Shown here in pieces: positions 14,852 through 28,592 of a DNA stretch of 64,000 bases. The notes under the pieces are model-generated. The model saw only the letters and a list, made by a program, of their open reading frames with translations. It was not told where the DNA came from and did not search any database. Numbering within the stretch: position 1 is the first letter of the stretch; each line of letters opens with the position of its first letter. This stretch comes from Agriotes lineatus (taxonomy: Eukaryota; Arthropoda; Insecta; Coleoptera; Elateridae): the NCBI GenBank assembly GCA_940337035.1, contig CALNHX010003572.1:62001-126000 (forward strand), written 5' to 3'. Position numbers and translations under genes: made by a program.

Positions 14852-17800
14852 TCCCAGACGTCCTAGATGTCCCATATGTCCTTAACGTCCCAGACGTCTT
14901 AGATGTCCCATATGTCCCTAACGTCCCAGACGTCCCAGATGTCCCATATGTTCCATATGTCCCTAATGTCCCAAGCGTCCTAGATGTTCCATATGTCCCT
15001 AACGTCCCAGACGTCCTAAATGTCCCGTATGTCCCTAACGTCCCAGACGTCCCAGACGTCCTAAATGTCCCATATGTCCCTAACGTCCCAGACGTCCCAG
15101 CTGTCCCGTATGTCCCTAACGTTCCAGACGTCCCAGACGTCCCAGATGTCCTATATGTCCCTAATGTCCCAGGCGTCCTAAATGTCTCATATATCCTTAA
15201 TGTCCCAGATGTCCCAGACGTCCTAGATGTCCCATATGTCCCTAACGTCCCAGACGTCCCAGACATCCTAAATGTCCCACATGTCCCTAATGTCCCAGGC
15301 GTCCTAGATGTTCCATATGTCCCTAACGTCCCAGACGTCCTAAATGTCCCATATGTTCCTAACATCCCAGACGTCCCAGATGTCCCATACGTCCCATATG
15401 TCCCTAATGTCCCAGGCGTTATAGATCATCCATATGACCCTAACATCCCAGACGTCCTAAATGCCCCATATGTCCTTAACGTCCCAGACGTCCCAGACGT
15501 CCTAGATGTCTTATATGTCCTTAACGTCCCAGACGTCCCAAATGTCCCATATGTCTCTAACGTCCCAGACGTCCCAAATGTCCCATATGTCCCATATGTC
15601 CCTAATGTCCCAGGCGTCCTATATGTCCCATATGTCCCTAATGTCCCAGGTGTCCTAAATGTCCCATATGTCCTTAACGTCCCAGACGTGCGAGATGTCC
15701 CATATGTCCCTAACGTCCCAAACGTCCCAGATGTCTCATATGTCCCATATGTTTCTAATGTCCCAGGCGTCCTAGATGTGCCATATGTCCCTAACGTCTC
15801 AGATGTCCCATATGTCCCATATGTCCCTAATGTCCCAGGCGTCCTATATGTTCCATATGTCCCTAACGTCCCAGACATCCTCAATGTCCTATATGTCCCA
15901 GACGTCTCAGACGTCCCATATGTCCCATATGTCCCAGATGTCCCAGGCGTCCCAGATGTCCCATATGTCCCATATGTCCCTAATGTCCCAGGCGTCCTAA
16001 ATGTCTCATATGTCCTTAATGTCCCAGATGTCCCAGACGTCCTAGATGTCCCATATGTCCTTAACGTCCCAGACGTCTTAGATGTCCCATATGTCCCTAA
16101 CGTCCCAGACGTCCCAGATGTCCCATATGTTCCATATGTCCCTAATGTCCCAAGCGTCCTAGATGTTCCATATGTCCCTAACGTCCCAGACGTCCTAAAT
16201 GTCCCATATGCCCCTAACGTCCCAGACGTTCCAGCTGTCCCGTATGTCCCTAACGTCCCAGACGTCCCAGACGTCCTAAATGTCCCATATGTCCCTAACG
16301 TCCCAGACGTCCCAGCTGTCCCGTATGTTCTTAACGTTCCAGACGTCCCAGACGTCCCAGCTGTCCCGTATGTCCCTAACGTCCCAGACGTCCCAGATGT
16401 CCCATATGTCCCTAATGTCCCAGGCGTCCTAAATGTCTCATATGTCCTTAATGTCCCAGATGTCCCAGACGTCCTAGATGTCCCATATGTCCTTAACGTC
16501 CCAGACGTCTTAGATGTTCCATATGTCCCTAACGTGCCAGACGTCCCAGATGTCCCATATGTTCCATATGTCCCTAATGTCCCAAGCGTCCTAGATGTTC
16601 CATATGTCCCTAACGTCCCAGACGTCCTAAATGTCCCATATGCCCCTAACGTCCCAGCTGTCCCGTATGTCCCTAACGTCCCAGACGTCCCAGACGTCCT
16701 AAATGTCCTATATGTCCCTAACGTCCCAGACGTCCCAGCTGTCGCGTATGTCCCTAACGTCCCAGACGTCCCAGACGTCCTAAATGTCTCATATGTCCCT
16801 AACGTCCCAGACGTCCTAGATGTCCCATATGTCCTTAACGTCCCAGACGTCCCAGATGTCTCATATATCCCATTTGTCCCTAATGTCCCAGGCGTCCTAG
16901 ATGTTCCATATGTCCCTAACGTCCCAGACGTCCTAAATGTCCCATATGTCCTTAATGTCCCAGGCGTCCTAAATGTCCCATAAGTCCTCAACGTCTCAGA
17001 CGTCCCAGACGTCTTAGATGTCCCACATGTCCTTAACGTTTCAGACGTCCCAGATGTCCCACATGTCCCTAACGTCCCAGACGTCTCAGACGTCCCATAT
17101 GTCCCATATGTCCCAGATGTCCCAGGCGTCCCAGATGTCCCATATGTCCCATATGTCACTAATGTCCCAGGCGTCCTAAATGTCTCATATGTCCTTAATG
17201 TCCCAGATGTCCCAGACGTCCTAGATGTCCCATATGTCCTTAACGTCCCAGACGTCTTAGATGTCCCATATGTCCCTAACGTCCCAGATGTCCTATATGT
17301 TCCATATGTCCTAATGTCCCAAGTGTCCTAGATGTTCCATATGTCCCTAACGTCCCAGACGTCCTAAATGTCCCATATGCCCCTAACGTCCCAGACGTCC
17401 CAGCTGTCCCGTATGTCCCTAACGTCCCAGACGTCCCAGACGTCCTAAATGTCCCATATGTCCCTAACGTCCCAGACGTCCCAGCTGTCCTGTATGTCCC
17501 TAACGTTCCAGACGTCCCAGACGTCCTAGATGTCCCATATGTCCTTAACGTCCCAGACGTCTTAGATGTTCCATATGTCCCTAACGTCCCAGACGTCCCA
17601 GATGTCCCATTTGTCCCACATGTCCCTAATGTCCCAGGCGTCCTAGATGTTCCATATGTCCCTAACGTCCCAGACGTCCTAAATGTCCCATATGTCCCTA
17701 ACATCCCAGACGTCCCAGATGTCCCATACGTCCCATACGTCTCTAATGTCCCAGGCCTTATAGATCATCCATATGACCCTAACATCCCAGACGTCCTAAA

Positions 17801-19440
17801 TGCCCCATATGTCCTTAACGTCCCAGACGTCCCAGACGTCCAAGATGTCTTATATGTCCTTAACGTCCCAGACGTCCCAAATGTCCCATATGTCTCTAAC
17901 GTCCCAGACGTCCCAAATGTCCCATATGTCCCATATGTCCCTAATGTCCCAGGCGTCCTAGATGTCCCATATGTCCCTAATGTCGCAGGTGTCCTAAATG
18001 TCCCATATGTCCTTAACGTCCCAGACGTGCGAGATGTCCCATATGTCCCTATCGTCCCAAACGTCCCAGATGTCTCATATGTCCCATATGTTTCTAATGT
18101 CCCAGGCGTCCTAGATGTTCCATATGTCCCTAACGTCCCAGACGTCCCAGCTGTCCCGTATGTCCCTAACGTCCCAGACGTCCCAGACGTCCTAGATGTC
18201 CCTTATGTCCCTAACGTCTCAGATGTCCCATATGTCCCATATGTCCCTAATGTCCCAGGCGTCCTATATGTTTCATATGTCCCTAACGGCCCAGACATCC
18301 TAAATGTCCTATATGTCCCAGACGTCTCAGACGTCCCATATGTCCCATATGTCCCAGATGTCCCAGTCGTCCCAGATGTCCCATATGTCCCTAACGTCCC
18401 AGACGTCCTAAATGTCCCATATGCCCCTAACGTCCCAGACGTCCCAGCTGTCCCGTATGTCCCTAACGTCCCAGACGTCTCAGACGTCCTAAATGTCCCA
18501 TATGTCCCAAACGTCCCAGACGTCCCAGCTGTCCCGTATGTCCCTAACGTTCCAGACGTCCCAGACGTCCCAGCTGTCCCGTATGTCCCTAACGTCCCAG
18601 ACGTCCCAGATGTCCCATATGTCCCTAATGTCCCAGGCGTCCTAAATGTCTCATATGTCCTTAATGTCCCAGATGTCCCAGACGTCCTAGATGTCCCATA
18701 TGTCCTTAACGTCCCAGACGTCCCAGCTGTCCCGTATGTCCCTAACGTCCCAGACGTCCCAGACGTCCTAAAGGCCCCATATGTCCCTAACGTCCCAGAC
18801 GTCCTAAATGTCCCATATGTTCCTAACATCCCAGACGTCCCAGATGTCCCATACGTCCCATATGTCCCTAATGTCCCAGGCGTTATAGATCATCCATATG
18901 ACCCTAACATCCCAGACGTCCTAAATGCCCCATATGTCCTTAACGTCCCAGACGTCCCAGACGTCCTAGATGTCTTATATGTCCTTAACGTCCCAGACGT
19001 CCCAAATGTCCCATATGTCTCTAACGTCCCAGACGTCCCAAATGTCCCATATGTCCCATATGTCCCTAATGTCCCAGGCGTCCTATATGTCCCATATGTC
19101 CCTAATGTCCCAGGTGTCCTAAATGTCCCATATGTCCTTAACGTCCCAGACGTGCGAGATGTCCCATATGTCCCTAACGTCCCAAACGTCCCAGATGTCT
19201 CATATGTCCCATATGTTTCTAATGTCCCAGGCGTCCTAGATGTTCCATATGTCCCTAACGTCCCAGACGTCCCAGCTGTCCCGTATGTCCCTAACGTCCC
19301 AGACGTCCCAGACGTCCTAGATGTGCCATATGTCCCTAACGTCTCAGATGTCCCATATGTCCCATATGTTTCTAATGTCCCAGGCGTCCTAGATGTGCCA
19401 TATGTCCCTAACGTCTCAGATGTCCCATATGTCCCATATG

Positions 19441-19710
19441 TCCCTAATGTCCCAGGCGTCCTATATGTTCCATATGTCCCTAACGTCCCAGACATCCTCA
19501 ATGTCCTATATGTCCCAGACGTCTCAGACGTCCCATATGTCCCATATGTCCCAGATGTCCCAGGCGTCCCAGATGTCCCATATGTCCCATATGTCCCTAA
19601 TGTCCCAGGCGTCCTAAATGTCTCATATGTCCTTAATGTCCCAGATGTCCCAGACGTCCTAGATGTCCCATATGTCCTTAACGTCCCAGACGTCTTAGAT
19701 GTCCCATATG
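19441..19710 (+). repeat. 270-bp local duplication, copy 1 (copy 2 at 19711-19980)
   Basis: The segment starting GTCCCTAATGTCCCAGGCG and carrying the distinctive GACATCCTCAATG unit recurs 270 bp downstream, a shift of exactly 30 units. The corresponding region near 15800-16080 has a single copy, so this is a local tandem gain inside a block shared by the 15.4-17.2 kb and 18.9-21.6 kb regions. Confidence 0.75.
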
Positions 19711-20509
19711 TCCCTAATGTCCCAGGCGTCCTATATGTTCCATATGTCCCTAACGTCCCAGACATCCTCAATGTCCTATATGTCCCAGACGTCTCAGACG
19801 TCCCATATGTCCCATATGTCCCAGATGTCCCAGGCGTCCCAGATGTCCCATATGTCCCATATGTCCCTAATGTCCCAGGCGTCCTAAATGTCTCATATGT
19901 CCTTAATGTCCCAGATGTCCCAGACGTCCTAGATGTCCCATATGTCCTTAACGTCCCAGACGTCTTAGATGTCCCATATGTCCCTAACGTCCCAGACGTC
20001 CCAGATATCCCATATGTTCCATATGTCCCTAATGTCCCAAGCGTCCTAGATGTTCCATATGTCCCTAACGTCCCAGACGTCCTAAATGTCCCATATGCCC
20101 CTAACGTCCCAGACGTTCCAGCTGTCCCGTATGTCCCTAACGTCCCAGACGTCCCAGACGTCCTAAATGTCCCATATGTCCCTAACGTCCCAGACGTCCC
20201 AGCTGTCCCGTATGTCCTTAACGTTCCAGACGTCCCAGACGTCCCAGCTGTCCCGTATGTCCCTAACGTCCCAGACGTCCCAGATGTCCCATATGTCCCT
20301 AATGTCCCAGGCGTCCTAAATGTCTCATATGTCCTTAATGTCCCAGATGTCCCAGACGTCCTAGATGTCCCATATGTCCTTAACGTCCCAGACGTCTTAG
20401 ATGTTCCATATGTCCCTAACGTCCCAGACGTCCCAGATGTCCCATATGTTCCATATGTCCCTAATGTCCCAAGCGTCCTAGATGTTCCATATGTCCCTAA
20501 CGTCCCAGA

Positions 20510-21031
20510 CGTCCTAAATGTCCCATATGCCCCTAACGTCCCAGACGTCCCAGCTGTCCCGTATGTCCCTAACGTCCCAGACGTCCCAGACGTCCTAAAT
20601 GTCCCATATGTCCCTAACGTCCCAGACGTCCCAGCTGTCGCGTATGTCCCTAACGTCCCAGACGTCCCAGACGTCCTAGATGTCCCATATGTCCCTAACG
20701 TACCAGACGTCCTAGATGTCCCATATGTCCTTAACGTCCCAGACGTCCCAGATGTCTCATATATCCCATTTGTCCCTAATGTCCCAGGCGTCCTAGATGT
20801 TCCATATGTCCCTAACGTCCCAGACGTCCTAAATGTCCCATATGTCCTTAATGTCCCAGGCGTCCTAAATGTCCCATAAGTCCTCAACGTCCCAGACGTC
20901 CCAGACGTCCTAGATGTCCCACATGTCCTTAACGTTTCAGACGTCCCAGATGTCCCACATGTCCCTAACGTCCCAGACGTCTCAGACGTCCCATATGTCC
21001 CATATGTCCCAGATGTCCCAGGCGTCCCAGA
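20510..21031 (+). repeat. 522-bp local duplication, copy 1 (copy 2 at 21032-21553)
   Basis: A segment containing the rare CCAGCTGTCGCGTATG variant near 20631 recurs at 21153, an offset of 522 bp (58 units). Both copies run on through the same series of variant units, including a GTACCAGAC unit and the GTCCCATAAG unit, so this is a direct tandem duplication. Boundaries are approximate. Confidence 0.7.
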
Positions 21032-22092
21032 CGTCCTAAATGTCCCATATGCCCCTAACGTCCCAGACGTCCCAGCTGTCCCGTATGTCCCTAACGTCCC
21101 AGACGTCCCAGACGTCCTAAATGTCCCATATGTCCCTAACGTCCCAGACGTCCCAGCTGTCGCGTATGTCCCTAACGTCCCAGACGTCCCAGACGTCCTA
21201 GATGTCCCATATGTCCCTAACGTACCAGACGTCCTAGATGTCCCATATGTCCTTAACGTCCCAGACGTCCCAGATGTCTCATATATCCCATTTGTCCCTA
21301 ATGTCCCAGGCGTCCTAGATGTTCCATATGTCCCTAACGTCCCAGACGTCCTAAATGTCCCATATGTCCTTAATGTCCCAGGCGTCCTAAATGTCCCATA
21401 AGTCCTCAACGTCCGAGACGTCCCAGACGTCCTAGATGTCCCACATGTCCTTAACGTTTGAGACGTCCCAGATGTCCCACATGTCCCTAACGTCCCAGAC
21501 GTCTCAGACGTCCCATATGTCCCATATGTCCCAGATGTCCCAGGCGTCCCAGATGTCCCATATGTCCCATATGTCACTAATGTCCCAGGCGTCCTAAATG
21601 TCTCATATGTCCTTAATGTCCCAGATGTCCCAGACGTCCTAGATGTCCCATATGTCCTTAACGTCCCAGACGTCTTAGATGTCCCATATGTCCCTAACGT
21701 CCCAGATGTCCTATATGTTCCATATGTCCTAATGTCCCAGGCGTCCTAAATGTCTCATATGTCCTTAATGTCCCAGATGTCCCAGACGTCCTAGATGTCC
21801 CATATGTCCTTAACGTCCCAGACGTCCTAGATGTTCCATATGTCCCTAACGTCCCAGACGTCCTAAATGTCCCATATGCCCCTAACGTCCCAGACGTCCC
21901 AGCTGTCCCGTATGTCCCTAACGTCCCAGACGTCCCAGACGTCCTAAATGTCCCATATGTCCTTAATGTCCCAGGCGTCCTAAATGTCCCATAAGTCCTC
22001 AACGTCCCAGACGTCCCAGACGTCCTAGATGTCCCACATGTCCTTAACGTTTCAGACGTCCCAGAGGTCCCACATGTCCCTAACGTCCCAGA

Positions 22093-24963
22093 CGTCTCAG
22101 ACGTCCCATATGTCCCATATGTCCCAGATGTCCCAGGCGTCCCAGATGTCCCATATGTCCCATATGTCACTAATGTCCCAGGCGTCCTAAATGTCTCATA
22201 TGTCCTTAATGTCCCAGATGTCCCAGACGTCCTAGATGTCCCATATGTCCTTAACCTCCCAGACGTCTTAGATGTCCCATATGTCCCAGGCGTCCCAGAT
22301 GTCCCATATGTCCCATATGTCACTAATGTCCCAGGCGTCCTAAATGTCTCATATGTCCTTAATGTCCCAGATGTCCCAGACGTCCTAGATGTCCCATATG
22401 TCCTTAACGTCCCAGACGTCCTAGATGTTCCATATGTCCCTAACGTCCCAGACGTCCTAAATGTCCCATATGCCCCTAACGTCCCAGACGTCCCAGCTGT
22501 CCCGTATGTCCCTAACGTCCCAGACGTCCCAGACGTCCTAAATGTCCCATATGTCCCTAACGTCCCAGACGTCCCAGCTGTCCTGTATGTCCCTAACGTT
22601 CCAGACGTCCCAGACGTCCTAGATGTCCCATATGTCCTTAACGTCCCAGACGTCTTAGATGTTCCATATCTCCCTAACGTCCCAGACGTCCCAGATGTCC
22701 CATTTGTCCCACATGTCCCTAATGTCCCAGGCGTCCTAGATGTTCCATATGTCCCTAACGTCCCAGACGTCCTAAATGTCCCATATGTCCTTAACGTCCC
22801 AGACGTCCCAGACGTCCTAGATGTCTTATATGTCCTTAACGTCCCAGACGTCCCAAATGTCCCATATGTCTCTAACGTCCCAGACGTCCCAAATGTCCCG
22901 TATGTCCCATATGTCCCTAATGTCCCAGGCGTCCTAGATGTCCCATATGTCCCTAATGTCCCAGGTGTCCTAAATGTCCCATATGTCCTTAACGTCCCAG
23001 ACGTGCGAGATGTCCCATATGTCCCTATCGTCCCAAACGTCCCAGATGTCTCATATGTCCCATATGTTTCTAATGTCCCAGGCGTCCTAGATGTTCCATA
23101 TGTCCCTAACGTCCCAGACGTCCCAGCTGTCCCGTATGTCCCTAACGTCCCAGACGTCCCAGACGTCCTAGATGTCCCTTATGTCCCTAACGTCTCAGAT
23201 GTCCCATATGTCCCATATGTCCCTAATGTCCCAGGCGTCCTATATGTTTCATATGTCCCTAACGTCCCAGACATCCTAAATGTCCTATATGTCCCAGACG
23301 TCTCAGACGTCCCATATGTCCCATATGTCCCAGATGTCCCAGTCGTCCCAGATGTCCCATATGTCCCTAACGTCCCAGACGTCCTAAATGTCCCATATGC
23401 CCCTAACGTCCCAGACGTCCCAGCTGTCCTGTATGTCAATAACGTCCCAGACGTCTCAGACGTCCTAAATGTCCCATATGTCCCAAACGTCCCAGACGTC
23501 CCAGCTGTCCCGTATGTCCCTAACGTTCCAGACGTCCCAGACGTCCCAGCTGTCCCGTATGTCCCTAACGTCCCAGACGTCCCAGATGTCCCATATGTCC
23601 CTAATGTCCCAGGCGTCCTAAATGTCTCATATGTCCTTAATGTCCCAGATGTCCCAGACGTCCTAGATGTCCCATATGTCCTTAACGTCCCAGACGTCCC
23701 AGCTGTCCCGTATGTCCCTAACGTCCCAGACGTCCCAGACGTCCTAAAGGCCCCATATGTCCCTAACGTCCCAGACGTCCTAGCTGTCCCGTATGTCCCT
23801 AACGTTCCAGACGTCCCAGACGTCCTAGATGTCCCATATGTCCCTAACGTCCCAGACGTCCTAGATGTCCTATATGTCCCTAACGTCTTAGACGTCCCAA
23901 ACGTCCCAGATGTCCCATATGTCTCATATGTCCCTAATGTCCCATTTGTCCCAGATGTCCCATACGTCCCATATGTCCCTAATGTCCCAGGCGTCCTAAA
24001 TGTCTCATATGTCCTTAATGTCCCAGATGTCCCAGACGTCCTAGATGGCCCATATGTCCTTAACGTCCCAGACGTCTTAAATGTCCCATATGTCCCTAAC
24101 GTCCCAGTTGTCCCAGATGTCCCATTTGTCCCACATGTCCCTAATGTCCCAGGCGTCCTAGATGTTCCATATGTCCCTAACGTCCCAGACGTCCTAAATG
24201 TCCCATGTGTCCCTAACATCCCAGACGTCCCAGATGTCCCATTTGTCCCACATGTCCCTAATGTCCCAGGCGTCCTAGATGTTCCATATGTCCCTAACGT
24301 CCCAGAAGTCCTAAATGTCCCATATGTCCCTAACGTCCCAGACGTCCCAGATGTCCCATTTGTCCCACATGTCCCTAATGTCCCAGGCGTCCTAGATGTT
24401 CCATATGTCCCTAACGTCCCAGAAGTCCTAAATGTCCCATATGTCCCTAACATCCCAGACGTCCCAGATGTCCCATACGTCCCATATGTCCCTAATGTCC
24501 CAGGCGTTATAGATCATCCATATGACCCTAACATCCCAGACGTCCTAAATGCGCCATATGTTCTTAACGTCCCAGACGTCCCAGACGTCCTAGATGTCTT
24601 ATATGTCCTTAACGTCCCAGACGTCCCAAATGTCCCATATGTCCTTAATGTCCCAGGTGTCCTAAATGTCCCATATGTCCTTAACGTCCCAGACGTGCGA
24701 GATGTCCCATATGTCCCTAACGTCCCAAACGTCCCAGATGTCTCATATGTCCCATATGTTTCTAATGTCCCAGGCGTCCTAAATGTTCCATATGTCCTTA
24801 ACGTCCCAGACGTCCCAGCTGTCCCGTATGTCCCTAACGTCCCAGACGTCCCAGATGTCCCATATGTCCCATATGTCCCTAACGTCCCAAACGTCCCAGA
24901 TGACTCATATGTCCCATATGTTTCTAATGTCCCAGGCGTCCTAAATGTTCCATATGTCCTTAA
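22093..24963 (+). repeat. 2.87-kb tandem duplication in the 9-bp satellite, copy 1
   Basis: Landmarks repeat at an offset of 2,871 bp (319 units): GTGCGAG at 23003 and 25874, and the run around CAGGCGTCCCAGATG at 22290 and 25161. Further right the offset falls to 2,862 bp, one unit lost. Beyond about 24640 copy 1 lacks units that are present at about 27500-27590. Breakpoints are approximate. Confidence 0.78.
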
Positions 24964-27840
24964 CGTCTCAGACGTCCCATATGTCCCATATGTCCCAGAT
25001 GTCCCAGGCGTCCCAGATGTCCCATATGTCCCATATGTCACTAATGTCCCAGGCGTCCTAAATGTCTCATATGTCCTTAATGTCCCAGATGTCCCAGACG
25101 TCCTAGATGTCCCATATGTCCTTAACGTCCCAGACGTCTTAGATGTCCCATATGTCCCAGGCGTCCCAGATGTCCCATATGTCCCATATGTCACTAATGT
25201 CCCAGGCGTCCTAAATGTCTCATATGTCCTTAATGTCCCAGATGTCCCAGACGTCCTAGATGTCCCATATGTCCTTAACGTCCCAGACGTCCTAGATGTT
25301 CCATATGTCCCTAACGTCCCAGACGTCCTAAATGTCCCATATGCCCCTAACGTCCCAGACGTCCCAGCTGTCCCGTATGTCCCTAACGTCCCAGACGTCC
25401 CAGACGTCCTAAATGTCCCATATGTCCCTAACGTCCCAGACGTCCCAGCTGTCCTGTATGTCCCTAACGTTCCAGACGTCCCAGACGTCCTAGATGTCCC
25501 ATATGTCCTTAACGTCCCAGACGTCTTAGATGTTCCATATCTCCCTAACGTCCCAGACGTCCCAGATGTCCCATTTGTCCCACATGTCCCTAATGTCCCA
25601 GGCGTCCTAGATGTTCCATATGTCCCTAACGTCCCAGACGTCCTAAATGTCCCATATGTCCTTAACGTCCCAGACGTCCCAGACGTCCTAGATGTCTTAT
25701 ATGTCCTTAACGTCCCAGACGTCCCAAATGTCCCATATGTCTCTAACGTCCCAGACGTCCCAAATGTCCCGTATGTCCCATATGTCCCTAATGTCCCAGG
25801 CGTCCTAGATGTCCCATATGTCCCTAATGTCCCAGGTGTCCTAAATGTCCCATATGTCCTTAACGTCCCAGACGTGCGAGATGTCCCATATGTCCCTATC
25901 GTCCCAAACGTCCCAGATGTCTCATATGTCCCATATGTTTCTAATGTCCCAGGCGTCCTAGATGTTCCATATGTCCCTAACGTCCCAGACGTCCCAGCTG
26001 TCCCGTATGTCCCTAACGTCCCAGACGTCCCAGACGTCCTAGATGTCCCTTATGTCCCTAACGTCTCAGATGTCCCATATGTCCCATATGTCCCTAATGT
26101 CCCAGGCGTCCTATATGTTTCATATGTCCCTAACGTCCCAGACATCCTAAATGTCCTATATGTCCCAGACGTCTCAGACGTCCCATATGTCCCAGATGTC
26201 CCAGTCGTCCCAGATGTCCCATATGTCCCTAACGTCCCAGACGTCCTAAATGTCCCATATGCCCCTAACGTCCCAGACGTCCCAGCTGTCCTGTATGTCC
26301 CTAACGTCCCAGACGTCTCAGACGTCCTAAATGTCCCATATGTCCCAAACGTCCCAGACGTCCCAGCTGTCCCGTATGTCCCTAACGTTCCAGACGTCCC
26401 AGACGTCCCAGCTGTCCCGTATGTCCCTAACGTCCCAGACGTCCCAGATGTCCCATATGTCCCTAATGTCCCAGGCGTCCTAAATGTCTCATATGTCCTT
26501 AATGTCCCAGATGTCCCAGACGTCCTAGATGTCCCATATGTCCTTAACGTCCCAGACGTCCCAGCTGTCCCGTATGTCCCTAACGTCCCAGACGTCCCAG
26601 ACGTCCTAAAGGCCCCATATGTCCCTAACGTCCCAGACGTCCTAGCTGTCCCGTATGTCCCTAACGTTCCAGACGTCCCAGACGTCCTAGATGTCCCATA
26701 TGTCCCTAACGTCCCAGACGTCCTAGATGTCCTATATGTCCCTAACGTCTTAGACGTCCCAAACGTCCCAGATGTCCCATATGTCTCATATGTCCCTAAT
26801 GTCCCATTTGTCCCAGATGTCCCATACGTCCCATATGTCCCTAATGTCCCAGTCGTCCTAAATGTCTCATATGTCCTTAATGTCCCAGATGTCCCAGACG
26901 TCCTAGATGGCCCATATGTCCTTAACGTCCCAGACGTCTTAAATGTCCCATATGTCCCTAACGTCCCAGTTGTCCCAGATGTCCCATTTGTCCCACATGT
27001 CCCTAATGTCCCAGGCGTCCTAGATGTTCCATATGTCCCTAACGTCCCAGACGTCCTAAATGTCCCATGTGTCCCTAACATCCCAGACGTCCCAGATGTC
27101 CCATTTGTCCCACATGTCCCTAATGTCCCAGGCGTCCTAGATGTTCCATATGTCCCTAACGTCCCAGAAGTCCTAAATGTCCCATATGTCCCTAACGTCC
27201 CAGACGTCCCAGATGTCCCATTTGTCCCACATGTCCCTAATGTCCCAGGCGTCCTAGATGTTCCATATGTCCCTAACGTCCCAGAAGTCCTAAATGTCCC
27301 ATATGTCCCTAACATCCCAGACGTCCCAGATGTCCCATACGTCCCATATGTCCCTAATGTCCCAGGCGTTATAGATCATCTATATGACCCTAACATCCCA
27401 GACGTCCTAAATGCGCCATATGTTCTTAACGTCCCAGACGTCCCAGACGTCCTAGATGTCTTATATGTCCTTAACGTCCCAGACGTCCCAAATGTCCCAT
27501 ATGTCTCTAACGTCCCAGACGTCCCAAATGTCCCATATGTCCCATATGTTCCTAATGTCCCAGGCGTCCTAGATGTCCCATATGTCCTTAATGTCCCAGG
27601 TGTCCTAAATGTCCCATATGTCCTTAACGTCCCAGACGTGCGAGATGTCCCATATGTCCCTAACGTCCCAAACGTCCCAGATGTCTCATATGTCCCATAT
27701 GTTTCTAATGTCCCAGGCGTCCTAAATGTTCCATATGTCCTTAACGTCCCAGACGTCCCAGCTGTCCCGTATGTCCCTAACGTCCCAGACGTCCCAGACG
27801 TCCTAGATGTGCCATATGTCCCTAACGTCTCAGATGTCCC
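24964..27840 (+). repeat. 2.87-kb tandem duplication in the 9-bp satellite, copy 2
   Basis: Second copy of the 22.1-25.0 kb block. It keeps units around 27500-27590 that are missing from copy 1. It carries the same complete GTCCTATATGTCCCTAAC unit near 26735 that copy 1 has near 23870; other blocks of the array carry a 1-bp deleted form of it. Confidence 0.75.
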
Positions 27841-28587
27841 ATATGTCCCATATGTCCCTAATGTCCCAGGCGTCCTATATGTTCCATATGTCCCTAACGT
27901 CCCAGACATCCTAAATGTCCTATATGTGCCAGACGTCTCAGACGTCCCATATGTCCCATATGTCCCAGATGTCCCAGGCGTCCCAGATGTCCCATATGTC
28001 CCATATGTCCCTAATGTTCCAGGCGTTCTAAATGTCTCATATGTCCTTAATGTCCCAGATGTCCCAGACGTCCTAGATGTCCCATATGTCTTTAACGTCC
28101 CAGACGTCTTAGATGTCCCATATGTCCCTAACGTCCCAGACGTCCCAGATGTCCCATATGTTCCATATGTCCCTAATGTCCAAAGCGTCCTAGATGTTCC
28201 ATATGTCCCTAACGTCCCAGACGTCCTAAATGTCCCATATGCCCCTAACGTCCCAGACGTCCCAGCTGTCCCGTATGTCCCTAACGTCCCAGACGTCCTA
28301 AATGTCCCATATGTCCCTAACGTCCCAGACGTCCCAGCTGTCCCGTATGTCCCTAACGTTCCAGACGTCCCAGACGTCCCAGCTGTCCCGTATGTCCCTA
28401 ACGTCCCAGACGTCCCAGATGTCCCATATGTCCCTAATGTCCCAGGCGTCCTAAATGTCTCATATGTCCTTAATGTCCCAGATGTCCCAGACGTCCTAGA
28501 TGTCCCATGTGTCCTTAACGTCCCAGACGTCCCAGCTGTCCCGTATGTTCCTAACGTCCCAGACGTCCCAGACGTCCTAAATGTCCC

Positions 28588-28592
28588 ATATG
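28588..28592 (+). repeat. Target-site duplication ATATG, 5' side
   Basis: The satellite reads GTCCCATATG up to 28592, and foreign sequence starts at 28593. The same ATATG occurs at 32644-32648, immediately after the LINE tail. Deleting the element and one ATATG gives GTCCCATATGTCCCTAAC, a perfect pair of satellite units. Its first base overlaps the A-rich tail, so the true duplication could be 3-5 bp. Confidence 0.8.

Larger units (their letters stand above)
1..28592 (+). repeat. 9-bp tandem satellite array (GTCCCNNAY), main block
   Basis: The whole stretch is built from 9-bp units of form GTCCCNNAY, about 3,180 of them. Common units are GTCCCAGAC, GTCCCAGAT, GTCCCATAT, GTCCCTAAC, GTCCTAAAT, GTCCTAGAT, GTCCCAGGC and GTCCCAGCT. 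They group into recurring 4-unit (36 bp) and 5-unit (45 bp) sets that usually begin at GTCCCATAT and end at a GTCCTARAT or GTCCCAGCT unit. Unit junctions form palindromic hexamers, GACGTC or CATATG. Orientation is constant. Most divergence is by substitution, with rare 1-bp indels. The array runs off the left edge of the window and is cut at the right by a LINE. I see no gene in it; the long open frames follow from the 9-bp period. Confidence 0.97.

Noticed and set aside
18890..21577. Minus-strand Gly-Thr-X open frames up to 895 aa
   Set aside because: They mirror the same 9-bp repeat. Starts are chance GTG or ATG variants, and there is no non-repeat sequence in them, apart from a few residues read from the LINE in the 27376-28680 frame.
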